A stretch of 46,959 nt of DNA from an uncultured Oscillospiraceae bacterium. Lineage in GTDB: Bacteria > Bacillota > Clostridia > Oscillospirales > Acutalibacteraceae. The stretch spans positions 1-46,959 of the forward strand of contig CAJKBW010000011.1 in the NCBI GenBank assembly GCA_905198295.1, read 5' to 3'. The stretch's first letter is position 1; each line of letters starts with the position of its first letter. Shown one piece after another: positions 7,991 through 15,062 of the stretch. A model generated the notes under the pieces. It searched no databases. It saw nothing but the letters and a program-made list of their open reading frames with translations, and was not told the origin of the DNA. The translations under genes were made by a program, and so were the position numbers.

Positions 7991-8377
7991 TTGGCTGACA
8001 ATGTACTGCGTATGCAGCAGGAGGCGGCTATGCGGGTGCAGCGCATGCAGGAGCGCGCCCGCCGTCTGGTCGAGGAGGATGAGGCGCGCAGCCGGGCGGA
8101 ACGGGCCCGCCCGCCGCGTCCGCCGCAGCCCCAGCCGCCCGAACCGCCGATGGGCGGCGGCCGGACGGCGGAGAGTCTGGCGGCTTCGCGTCCGCCGGAA
8201 CGCCGCCGCCCGCAGCCGCCTGCACCGAAGCCTCCAGAGAAGGAGGATACCGGCGGGCTGCTGTCGCTGTTCGGCGGAGATCAGGAACAGCTGCTGCTGT
8301 TAATGCTGGCGCTGCTGCTGGCCAAAAATGGCGCGCAGATCGAGCTGATCGTGGCGCTGCTGTATCTGGCGATGTGA
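7991..8377 (+). CDS. Charged-Pro-rich protein with a hydrophobic C-terminal hairpin (third of three)
   Basis: A 128-residue protein in three clear parts: a highly charged N-terminal helix (residues 1-38, many Arg/Glu/Gln), a Pro/Arg-rich disordered middle (about 39-85, PPRPPQPQPPEPP), and a very hydrophobic Leu-rich tail (about 92-128, DQEQLLLLMLALLLAKNG then AQIELIVALLYLAM) that could be a membrane hairpin or a helical oligomerisation unit. The likely start is TTG at 7991 after GGGAGGTGAGAG. No named domain recognised. The layout of helix, linker and hydrophobic end suggests an adaptor that docks at a membrane or surface, but that is inference. Confidence 0.7.
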   Translation: MADNVLRMQQEAAMRVQRMQERARRLVEEDEARSRAERARPPRPPQPQPPEPPMGGGRTAESLAASRPPERRRPQPPAPKPPEKEDTGGLLSLFGGDQEQLLLLMLALLLAKNGAQIELIVALLYLAM

Positions 8378-8415
8378 TAAAAACAGGGGGGAGTCGCGCG
8401 GCGGCTCCCCCCTGT
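8378..8415 (-). terminator. Strong terminator for the minus-strand cluster
   Basis: ACAGGGGGGAG (8383-8393) and CTCCCCCCTGT (8405-8415) form an 11-bp perfect stem. On the minus strand it is followed by TTTTT, the classic layout; on the plus strand there is no T tract, so it ends the transcript arriving from the right. Confidence 0.85.
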
Positions 8416-8437
8416 AGTCATGTATGCGGTCCGTCTT

Positions 8438-9034
8438 TTATTCTACGCGGGCGAGGTCTTCCTCCTCATCCACGAAATCCGGCACATTATCCCGGATGAA
8501 GCTTACGCAGCGAGCGAGCGGCTGCTCCTCCTGCATGGCCTCCAGGAAGTCAGCATGCCGTTCGGCGAGATCTTCCTCTTCCTCGGTGCGCAGCGCGGCA
8601 CGTACCGCCTCGGCGCAGCGCGGCGCGCCGAGGGTATCGAATCCGTCCGCACCAAGCGCGCAGAAAGCAGCGGAAGGGCTTTCCAGCAGTTCCTCAAAGC
8701 CCGCGCTGTCCAGCTCGCGGCACAGCAGCCACACGCTGTATACTACACAGCGGCCGTGCGACAGCAGTGGAATGGTACGGTACGGATCCGGATGACGCGG
8801 GTCAAGCTTGGCCATCAGGTTGGCAATCACCGCATCCACCAGCTGATCGTCCGGCACGGCGGAAAGCTTGTCCTCTGTCATATCACGATAAGTATTCTGC
8901 AGTTCGTCCGCCCGCGTGGTTTTCTCCCGGCGGGAGCTGCCCCACAGATACAGCCCCACCAGCAGTGCCATGAACACCAGAACCAGCAGGTAATAGCCGC
9001 CCTGTCCGGCGGAAAAAAAGCCATCCAGCAGCAT
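8438..9034 (-). CDS. Membrane-anchored DUF4375-like protein
   Basis: A 198-residue protein with one N-terminal membrane segment (about residues 13-33, YYLLVLVFMALLVGLYLW) and a cytoplasmic domain. The core VYSVWLLCRELDSAGFEELL followed about 15 residues later by DTLGAPRCAEAV resembles the DUF4375/DMP19 pattern (aromatic-Leu-Leu-x-x-Glu, Gly-Phe, then a Gly-Ala pair). DMP19 itself is a DNA mimic, and this domain is strongly acidic (DEEEDLARVE at the C-terminus), so a DNA-mimic or protein-binding role is conceivable. It starts 17 bp after rsmI ends and has a good ribosome site (AAGGAAGGG). The domain match is by eye and moderate. Confidence 0.6.
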   Translation of the reverse strand: MLLDGFFSAGQGGYYLLVLVFMALLVGLYLWGSSRREKTTRADELQNTYRDMTEDKLSAVPDDQLVDAVIANLMAKLDPRHPDPYRTIPLLSHGRCVVYSVWLLCRELDSAGFEELLESPSAAFCALGADGFDTLGAPRCAEAVRAALRTEEEEDLAERHADFLEAMQEEQPLARCVSFIRDNVPDFVDEEEDLARVE

Positions 9035-9051
9035 GGTTCCACCCTTCCTTT

Positions 9052-9888
9052 CTATTCCTCACCATTCTCCGCCATACGGCGGTAGATTTCCCCTTTTTTG
9101 ATGCCGGTCTGTGCTGCGGCCTGTTTCGCCGCTTCCGAAGCGGACAGGCCGTCCGCCGCAAGTTCCTTGGCGAGCGAGACCGCGTCCTCTACGGTACAGG
9201 CGGCTTCTTTCACCGGCGGCCGCCCCTCCACGATTACCACGAATTCCCCGCGCGGCGCTTCAGTACGGTAACGGACCGCCGCCTCGGCGAGGCTGGTGCG
9301 GATGACCTCCTCATGGATCTTGGTCAGCTCCCGCACCAGCGCGATGCGCCGGTCGCCCAGCACCGCCAGCAGGTCCTCGAGCGTCGAGGGCAGCTTATGT
9401 GGCGCTTCGTAAAACACCATTGTGCGCACTTCATTGGTCAGCTGCTGCAGATGCTCCCGCCGGCTGCGACGGTTCATGCTCAGAAACCCCTCAAAGGTAA
9501 ACCGGCCGGTCGGCAGCCCGGACACCGCCAGCGCGGTGATCACCGCACTCGGCCCCGGCACCACCCCTACCGGGATCTGCCGCGCGTGGCAGAGGGCTAC
9601 CAAGTCTTCGCCCGGATCGGAGATCGCAGGCATCCCCGCATCGCTGACCAGCACCGCGTTTTCCCCGGCCTCCAGCCGGGCGATCAGCTGGGCGCCGCGG
9701 TCTCGTTTGTTATGCTCGTAATAGCTCACCAGCGTCTTATGGATGCCGAAGCGGTTCAGCAGGCGCAGCGTTACCCGGGTGTCCTCCGCCGCGATGAAAT
9801 CGCACTCCCGCAGCGCCTCCACCGCGCGCGGCGAAAAATCCGACAGATTGCCGATGGGCGTCCCTACCAGAGTCAGTTTTCCGGCCAT
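9052..9888 (-). CDS. rsmI: 16S rRNA (cytidine-1402-2'-O)-methyltransferase
   Basis: A 278-residue member of the tetrapyrrole-methylase-fold RsmI family, which 2'-O-methylates C1402 in the ribosomal P site. Signatures: LTLVGTPIGNLSDFSPRA, FIAAEDTRVTLRLL, LVSYYEHNK, VLVSDAGMPAISDPGE, VVPGPSAVITAL, FEGFL and TMVFYEAPHKL, then ALVRELTKIHEE. The ATG at 9888 follows GGGAGG with correct spacing; the open frame extends to 9918 without support. It sits just after trmN6, as in Bacillus, where trmN6 (yabB) and rsmI (yabC) are also neighbours. Confidence 0.96.
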   Translation of the reverse strand: MAGKLTLVGTPIGNLSDFSPRAVEALRECDFIAAEDTRVTLRLLNRFGIHKTLVSYYEHNKRDRGAQLIARLEAGENAVLVSDAGMPAISDPGEDLVALCHARQIPVGVVPGPSAVITALAVSGLPTGRFTFEGFLSMNRRSRREHLQQLTNEVRTMVFYEAPHKLPSTLEDLLAVLGDRRIALVRELTKIHEEVIRTSLAEAAVRYRTEAPRGEFVVIVEGRPPVKEAACTVEDAVSLAKELAADGLSASEAAKQAAAQTGIKKGEIYRRMAENGEE

Positions 9889-9932
9889 GCCGGCGCCTCC
9901 CTTGTTTACAGATTGCAATATGCGCAGGAAAA

Positions 9933-10652
9933 CTACACATCGTAAATCGCTTGCATAGCAGCCGACTCCTGCTGCCCGTCCATCCGGACAAGCGCCGGCA
10001 GCACCGAAAGACCCGGATGCCCGCCCTTACGCGCTTCGCACAGCAGCAGCCACGGCGCGCTGTCCGCCCGCTGCTGGACAAAGCGCAGCCGCTTGGGCTC
10101 GAGGCCGCACGCCCGCAGCTCGGCAAACCGGTCGGCCAAATATTCCGGGCGGTGGCAGAACACAAAAACGCCGCCGTTTTTCAGCAGGCGGGCAGCGGCG
10201 GCTGCCGCGTCGGCAAAGACAAAGGATGCAGATTCGTGTCTGGCGAGTGTGCGTGCATCTTCTGCCGTGGACACGCAGGGGCGTGCGCTGCCGCGTCGGA
10301 AATAGGGCGGATTACAGGTGACGCGGTCATAGCGGCCTGCGGCAAGTCCGTCCAATCTCCGCAGGTCGGCGCAGTGCACCGTGATCCGCTCTTCCAAATG
10401 ATTCAGGCACACCGCTTCGGCGGCAAGCGCAGCGGCCTCCGGCTGCAGCTCAACCGCGTCGATATGAGCGGGCGGGTCGCGCCGGCACCACAGCAGCGGC
10501 AGAATCCCGCAGCCGGTGCCGAGATCACAGACGATGTCCCGGCGTTTAGGCCGCGCAAAGTCCGCGAGCAGGACGGCGTCCGAGCCGAAACGGTGCTCCG
10601 CAGTGACCAGCGCGGTGATCCCGCCGCCAAGGGGGAGCGGGGTTTCCGGCAT
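9933..10652 (-). CDS. trmN6: tRNA1(Val) (adenine-37-N6)-methyltransferase-type enzyme
   Basis: A 239-residue SAM-dependent methyltransferase. Motif I DLGTGCGILPLL, acidic motif VELQPEAAALAAE and motif IV NPPYFRRG (the N6-adenine methyltransferase catalytic NPPY) are all present. The pattern FGSDAVLLADFA upstream of motif I is typical of the YfiC/TrmN6 group, which methylates A37 of tRNA1(Val). The ATG at 10652 is chosen because AGGGAGAGA lies just upstream and the protein then begins MPETPLPLGGG, like its relatives; the frame is open to 10751. It lies between the ferredoxin and rsmI genes. The exact tRNA target is by family. Confidence 0.9.
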   Translation of the reverse strand: MPETPLPLGGGITALVTAEHRFGSDAVLLADFARPKRRDIVCDLGTGCGILPLLWCRRDPPAHIDAVELQPEAAALAAEAVCLNHLEERITVHCADLRRLDGLAAGRYDRVTCNPPYFRRGSARPCVSTAEDARTLARHESASFVFADAAAAAARLLKNGGVFVFCHRPEYLADRFAELRACGLEPKRLRFVQQRADSAPWLLLCEARKGGHPGLSVLPALVRMDGQQESAAMQAIYDV

Positions 10653-10703
10653 AGCGTGTCTCTCCCTGTCCTGCGGACAGCGCCGCAGGGTGTTTATTCG
10701 GCG

Positions 10704-10800
10704 GCCGCGCGGAAAGCGCGGCTTACCAACAGTAAATTGCCGGACAGACAACGCGGTCTGTCCGGCAACAAAACGTCGACTTGGCGGGGGAAGCCCCCGC
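10704..10800 (-). terminator. Three tandem hairpins after the ferredoxin gene
   Basis: Reading the minus strand, the first stem is GCGGGGG/CCCCCGC (10784-10800, 3-nt loop), the second a 13-bp perfect stem (10737-10749 with 10756-10768, followed by TTTA), and the third GCCGCGC/GCGCGGC (10704-10722). The middle one is the best terminator candidate. Together they could cap or stabilise the ferredoxin message and reduce read-through into trmN6. Confidence 0.65.
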
Positions 10801-10815
10801 GGTCTTTAGGCGGCC

Positions 10816-10986
10816 TTATTCCGCCTGGGGAGCGCCGACGGGGCAGACAGCAGCGCAGCTGCCGCACTCGGTGCAGACATCGGGATTGATCTCGTATTTG
10901 CCATCCCCCTCGGAGATCGCGGACACGGGGCATTCCGCCTCGCAGGCGCCGCAAGAGATACAATCGTCACTGATCTTATAAGCCAT
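10816..10986 (-). CDS. 2[4Fe-4S] ferredoxin
   Basis: A 56-residue clostridial-type ferredoxin: MAYKISDDCISCGACEAE then CPVSAISEG, and in the second half CTECGSCAAVCPVGAP. Both CxxCxxCxxxCP cluster motifs are complete, so it should carry two low-potential 4Fe-4S clusters and shuttle electrons in the cytoplasm. The ATG at 10986 has an ideal AAGGAGG site. It has its own promoter (11101-11128), a hairpin in its leader and hairpins downstream, so it is probably a highly expressed monocistronic unit inside the larger cluster. Confidence 0.95.
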   Translation of the reverse strand: MAYKISDDCISCGACEAECPVSAISEGDGKYEINPDVCTECGSCAAVCPVGAPQAE

Positions 10987-11034
10987 TACAGAGCACCTCC
11001 TTATCGTGGGATCCTGGAATAAGCTTATGTAGCC

Positions 11035-11060
11035 TCCGGCAGACGCATGCACCCGCCGGA
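11035..11060 (-). promoter_or_regulatory. Hairpin in the ferredoxin leader
   Basis: TCCGGC (11035-11040) pairs with GCCGGA (11055-11060) with a 14-nt loop in the roughly 108-nt leader between the promoter and the ferredoxin start. Role unknown; could affect message stability. Confidence 0.4.
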
Positions 11061-11100
11061 TTCCCATTCCACTCAGGCAGCCGTATCGGCCACCGGTGTT

Positions 11101-11128
11101 ATTATACCATAACGGTTGAAAAAATCAA
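11101..11128 (-). promoter_or_regulatory. Promoter of the ferredoxin gene
   Basis: Minus-strand TTGATT (11128-11123) and TATAAT (11106-11101) with 16-base spacing; TGG before the -10 gives an extended -10. Transcription would start near 11094. Confidence 0.7.
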
Positions 11129-11150
11129 CACCTTATCTCGCCGGGAAGGC

Positions 11151-12017
11151 TCACTTTTCCAGCCCGGAGAGCTTTTCCGCTTCGCTGCGGTCAACCTTGA
11201 TTTTATTGTCACGGATGACCTTGACATCCTGACGGTCCATCACTACCGGCGGTGAATCCGGGGATTTATCCAGCCGCACCTTTACCTTACCGGTGAGCAG
11301 GTTGGTTTCCACCACCACGCCTTTGCCTTCCTTGGTGGTGACCAGCGCACCCTGCTTGGGCGTTTCACGCAGCAGCGATTCGTAGGCCTCCTGCTCATAT
11401 TTCAGGCAGCACATCAGCCGCCCGCAGCAGCCGGAAATTTTGGTAGGATTGAGGGACAACCCCTGTTCTTTCGCCATTTTGATCGACACCGGCTGGAAAT
11501 CGCTGAGGAACTGTGAACAGCAGAACGGCCGTCCGCAGATACCCAGCCCGCCGAGCATCTTCGCTTCGTCGCGCACCCCGATCTGCCGCAGCTCAATGCG
11601 GGTATGGAATACCGACGCCAAATCCTTGACCAGGCTGCGGAAGTCCACCCGTCCGTCAGAGGTGAAATAAAACAGAATCTTGGAGCCGTCAAACGCATAT
11701 TCTACGTCCACCAGCTTCATGTCCAGCTTGTGCGCCTGGATTTTTTCCTGGCACACCCGCATGGCGCGCTTCTCCTTCTCGGCGTTGTCCTTCGCGCGCC
11801 GCAGATCATCCTCTGTCGCGGGACGGAGCACCGGTTTGAGCGATGCGGGCACCGCGTCGTCCGCGATCTGGCGGTTGGGGATCACCACTTCGCCGCACTC
11901 GATGCCGCGCGAGGTTTCGACCACTACCGTGCCGCCCTTTTCCAGCGCAAACCCGCCGGGAGAAAAATAATACACCTTGCCTGCGTTTTTAAAACGCACG
12001 CCGACAATTTCAGCCAT
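11151..12017 (-). CDS. ricT: RicT/YaaT (PSP1-domain) regulator of mRNA processing
   Basis: A 288-residue PSP1 C-terminal-domain protein. Typical parts are VGVRFKNAGKVYYF at the N-terminus, VETSRGIECGEVV, a helical DLRRAKDNAEKEKRA region, and the cysteine-rich core GGLGICGRPFCCSQFL followed by NPTKISGCCGRLMCCLKYE. In Bacillus RicT forms the Ric (Y) complex with RicA and RicF, binds Fe-S clusters, and directs RNase Y cleavage; all cysteines expected for cluster binding are here. ricA and ricF are not in this window. It lies between holB and the ferredoxin gene, matching the conserved Firmicutes order holB-ricT-(yabA)-trmN6. Confidence 0.93.
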   Translation of the reverse strand: MAEIVGVRFKNAGKVYYFSPGGFALEKGGTVVVETSRGIECGEVVIPNRQIADDAVPASLKPVLRPATEDDLRRAKDNAEKEKRAMRVCQEKIQAHKLDMKLVDVEYAFDGSKILFYFTSDGRVDFRSLVKDLASVFHTRIELRQIGVRDEAKMLGGLGICGRPFCCSQFLSDFQPVSIKMAKEQGLSLNPTKISGCCGRLMCCLKYEQEAYESLLRETPKQGALVTTKEGKGVVVETNLLTGKVKVRLDKSPDSPPVVMDRQDVKVIRDNKIKVDRSEAEKLSGLEK

Positions 12018-12074
12018 CGGTAAAAACCATTCCTTTCTTATACAGCCGGGGCTGCGCAGGAAAACGCCCTTCGT

Positions 12075-13070
12075 TTATTTTCCCGCTGCCTGCCGCAGAC
12101 GGGAGCACATCAGCGTCAGGAACAACGCTTCATTCATATTGTAAACCCGCGCATGCTGCAGGTCTTCCACCGTGTCGATCAGGGCGGCAAGCTGTTCACG
12201 GGTCAGCCTGTGCGACAGCTCTTCGGCACAGTCCGGATCCACCGAAATGCGGGAAGGGGTTCCGTACCGGCAGGCCAGCGCATCGCGGAACAGCAGCGGC
12301 AGGCAGGTCAGCACGCCGGTCAGAGTTTCCTTATCCTTGGTCATCTTATTGGTCAGCCGGAGCAGCTCCAGCTCGTCCGACGCGGTCAGCGCCCGGGCAA
12401 TGGCGGGCGCGAGGGTGGTCACCTGACGGAAGGTATCGTCCTCCAGCCCCTGCAGAGCCTGGCCGATCACCCCGCCGAACACCGTGGCCGCGCGGCGCAG
12501 TTCTTCTTCCGGCCGGCCGGGCAGGCGCTCACGCAGCACCGTCACCGCCTGGTCCTCGGTCACGCCGGTCAGCGGCAGGCACACGGTGCGGGAGCGGATG
12601 GTCGGCAGCAGCTGTGAGCGGTTTTCGCAGGTGAGGATAAAAAGCAGATGCTTCGGCGGCTCCTCCAGAATTTTTAGCAGTGCGTTCTGTGCTTCGGTGG
12701 TCATTCCCTGTGCACCGGCAAGGATGCTCACCCGATAGTTTGCCTCATTCGGCAGGATATACGCCTCATCACGGAGTTTTCGGATGGTATCAATATGAAA
12801 AGAGCGTGCCGTACCGTCGCCGCCGGTTTCCGTGATATCCGGATGCCCGCCGGCAAGCGCTTTCACGCAGTGCGCGCACACCCCGCAGGGCTTTTCGGTT
12901 TCCGCCGGCGCGCTGCAGACCGCGCGCTGGGCAATTCGGCGTGCGAGGGTGCGCTTGCCGCTGCCGGCGGGACCTTCGAGCAGCAGTGCATGCGGAAACC
13001 GCCCTCCGTCCATATAGGCGGAGAGCTGCGCCTTTGTCTCTTCATTTCCCACAAATCCGTCGAACCGCAT
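12075..13070 (-). CDS. holB: DNA polymerase III delta' subunit
   Basis: A 331-residue AAA+ clamp-loader subunit. Features in order: EGPAGSGKRTLARRIA (P-loop, about residues 32-47), the zinc module with CGVCAHC near residue 63, MTTEAQNALLKILEEPP (about 122-138) and TIRSRTVCLPL (the SRC-type sensor). The C-terminal helical third matches delta' rather than the longer DnaX. It loads the beta clamp with DnaX and delta. The gene precedes ricT and follows darA by 181 bp; that gap has no coding sequence I can support but contains an inverted repeat CCACCCG/CGGGTGG (13147-13153 and 13190-13196) that could be a weak terminator or attenuator. Confidence 0.93.
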   Translation of the reverse strand: MRFDGFVGNEETKAQLSAYMDGGRFPHALLLEGPAGSGKRTLARRIAQRAVCSAPAETEKPCGVCAHCVKALAGGHPDITETGGDGTARSFHIDTIRKLRDEAYILPNEANYRVSILAGAQGMTTEAQNALLKILEEPPKHLLFILTCENRSQLLPTIRSRTVCLPLTGVTEDQAVTVLRERLPGRPEEELRRAATVFGGVIGQALQGLEDDTFRQVTTLAPAIARALTASDELELLRLTNKMTKDKETLTGVLTCLPLLFRDALACRYGTPSRISVDPDCAEELSHRLTREQLAALIDTVEDLQHARVYNMNEALFLTLMCSRLRQAAGK

Positions 13071-13251
13071 CGTCGTGCCTTCCCTCTGCCGCCGTGCGGC
13101 CGCCGTGCCGGACCCGTTCCCGGGCGCCGGCCTAAAACCTATACTGCCACCCGCTTAACGGTCAGGCATTGCCGGATTTTTTACTGTACCGGGTGGTCGG
13201 CAGAAAATCCGCTTGAAGCGCGTAGCTACTTCAGATTATTGGTACAGGTTC

Positions 13252-13572
13252 TCACAGTTTCTCGTAGCGCTCAATATCGGTGACAAACACCGTCGCACCG
13301 CCGACCGTCACTTCCACCGGGAAGGAGGCGTAGGTCGTCGTGCCGTAGGTCGCACTGGGCACCGTCTGGGCACGCTTACGCGAACGCTTGGCGATGATAT
13401 CGATCACCTCGTCCACGCGGCTGTCCTCGGTGCCGACCAGAAAGGTGGTGTTGCCCGCCATCAGAAAGCCGCCGGTAGTGGCCAGCTTGGTGACCGCAAA
13501 GCCGGCATGGGTCAGCGCGGAGGATACCGCGTTGCTGTCATCCTTATTCACAATTGCAAAAATCAGCTTCAT
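13252..13572 (-). CDS. darA: Cyclic-di-AMP receptor DarA (PII-like, YaaQ family)
   Basis: A 106-residue PII-like protein: MKLIFAIVNKDDSNAVSSAL at the start, TKLATTGGFLMAGNTTFLVG (the conserved nucleotide-binding segment), then RVDEVIDIIAKRS and a C-terminal VTVGGATVFVTDIERYEKL. DarA/YaaQ binds c-di-AMP as a trimer; its downstream partner is not known. Length matches the family. The start at 13572 follows GAAAGGAAGGG; the frame open to 13806 overlaps the neighbouring gene. A near-consensus promoter lies directly upstream (13646-13674). Confidence 0.95.
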   Translation of the reverse strand: MKLIFAIVNKDDSNAVSSALTHAGFAVTKLATTGGFLMAGNTTFLVGTEDSRVDEVIDIIAKRSRKRAQTVPSATYGTTTYASFPVEVTVGGATVFVTDIERYEKL

Positions 13573-13645
13573 ACTGTATGCCCTTCCTTTCCCGGCGCGT
13601 GCAGAATAACACCGTGCCCTATCAGCGTACGCACGGTACGAATTT

Positions 13646-13674
13646 ATTATACCGTATCTGTCGGCTTCTGGCAA
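13646..13674 (-). promoter_or_regulatory. Internal promoter for darA-holB-ricT
   Basis: Minus-strand TTGCCA (13674-13669) and TATAAT (13651-13646) spaced by exactly 17 bases. It overlaps the 3' end of the decarboxylase-like gene, so darA and holB can be expressed apart from it. Confidence 0.78.
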
Positions 13675-15062
13675 GAGATTTCGCACCGGCACACATCGGT
13701 GCATACGGCGGCGTGGGTATGGCCGCAGGCGGCAAGAGCTTTCGCCAGCGCCGGCGTGAACCGTTCCCCCGGCACGATCGCAGGAACGCCCGGCGGGCAG
13801 GGGCAAACACTGCGCGCGGCAATTCGGCCGGCGGCCGCCGGCATCGGAATTTCTTCCGCCGTGCAGAGCATCGCATTCCGCGGGGGCATCACCGCCTGCG
13901 GCCGGATGTCAGGCGCAAAAAGTGGGAACCGCGGGCATCCCGCGGCGGGGAGTTCTGCCTGCGGCAGCGCTTCGAGTGCCCGCTTCAGACGGGCAAAATC
14001 GTCGTCGGTATTACCGGGGGTAAGGATAAACACAAGGTAGCGGCTGTCCGCATATTCCGGCTCACAGCCCTGACGGCGGAACCATGCCGCTGCTGCGGCG
14101 GCATCGCGGCCGTTTGCTGCAAAGTCGAGGGTCAGGCGGCTCGGGTCGCGCAGCGCACGGCCGGCGTAAGCCTCGACGCCCTGTTCGGCCGCAGTCCGGC
14201 GCAGTCCCGCGGTGATTTCGGCCACCTGGCGGAAAGCCGCCGGACCCTCCTGCTCCCACCAATTGCGGGCAAGATCGAGAGAGGCAAGCACCGGAAAGGA
14301 CGGCGACGTGGAGCCGAACAGCGCCATCGCCGCTTTGGCGGCTGGACGGGTGATGCCGGCAGCAAACGGTGTGTTTCCGATATGCAGCATGGCGCCGCCG
14401 GTGAGCACCGGCAGCGTCTTATGAGCGGAATCTGCGGTCAGGTCAGCTCCGAGCGCAAGCGGGTGCAGGCCGAAGGCGCTGAGATGACTGCCGTGGGCGT
14501 TATCCACCAGCAGCGGTACGCCGTATCGGCGGCATACCGCCGCAAAAGCCGGGACATCGCAGAGGTTGCCCGCGTAATCCGGACTGGTGACATACACCGC
14601 ACGGATGCCGGGATCCGCCGCGAGCGCCCGCTCCACCGCGTCCGCGTCCGGCGGCAGCACACCGTCCTCATTCTGCGAGGGCCAAAGCCATACCGGTTCG
14701 AATCCCAGCAGCACCGCCGTGTGGACCGCGCTGCGGTGCGCGGTGCGCGCCATCAGCACCCGGCCGCCAGCGCCTGCACCGAGCAGCAGCATCGTCTGTA
14801 TGCACAGTGTGCACCCTCCGGCGCTGAACAGCGTTTCCCGTGCGCCGAAGGCTGCCGCCGCAAGTTGTTCCGCCTGCTCAATCACGTCGCCGCCGTCGTA
14901 CAGGCTGCCGGTGCCCGGCAGTTCGGTCAGATCCAGCGCCGGATCGGCAAGGGGGGTCAGCAGCGGCATATGCCCCTTATGCCCTGGTGTATGAAACGCG
15001 GCGGGATGTCCCGCCGCGTGTGTATGCAGCGCCGCGAAAAGCGGCGTTTTCCGCTCAGACAT
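13647..15062 (-). CDS. Orn/Lys/Arg decarboxylase-family PLP enzyme (YaaO-like)
   Basis: A 471-residue PLP-dependent fold-type I protein. The N-terminus PAAFHTPGHKGH is the hallmark of the Orn/Lys/Arg decarboxylase major domain; further on are TGSLYDGGDVI, ETLFSAGGCTLC, LLVDNAHGSH (PLP-binding Asp and His) and DSAHKTLPVLTGGAML, with the Schiff-base lysine in SAHKTL. A shorter C-terminal domain follows. In Bacillus the equivalent yaaO is in the same neighbourhood upstream of tmk-darA; here tmk is missing. The real substrate (lysine, ornithine, arginine or none) is not clear. The ATG at 15062 overlaps the end of the upstream alanine-racemase-like gene by 8 bp, so the two are coupled. Confidence 0.85.
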   Translation of the reverse strand: MSERKTPLFAALHTHAAGHPAAFHTPGHKGHMPLLTPLADPALDLTELPGTGSLYDGGDVIEQAEQLAAAAFGARETLFSAGGCTLCIQTMLLLGAGAGGRVLMARTAHRSAVHTAVLLGFEPVWLWPSQNEDGVLPPDADAVERALAADPGIRAVYVTSPDYAGNLCDVPAFAAVCRRYGVPLLVDNAHGSHLSAFGLHPLALGADLTADSAHKTLPVLTGGAMLHIGNTPFAAGITRPAAKAAMALFGSTSPSFPVLASLDLARNWWEQEGPAAFRQVAEITAGLRRTAAEQGVEAYAGRALRDPSRLTLDFAANGRDAAAAAAWFRRQGCEPEYADSRYLVFILTPGNTDDDFARLKRALEALPQAELPAAGCPRFPLFAPDIRPQAVMPPRNAMLCTAEEIPMPAAAGRIAARSVCPCPPGVPAIVPGERFTPALAKALAACGHTHAAVCTDVCRCEISCQKPTDTV

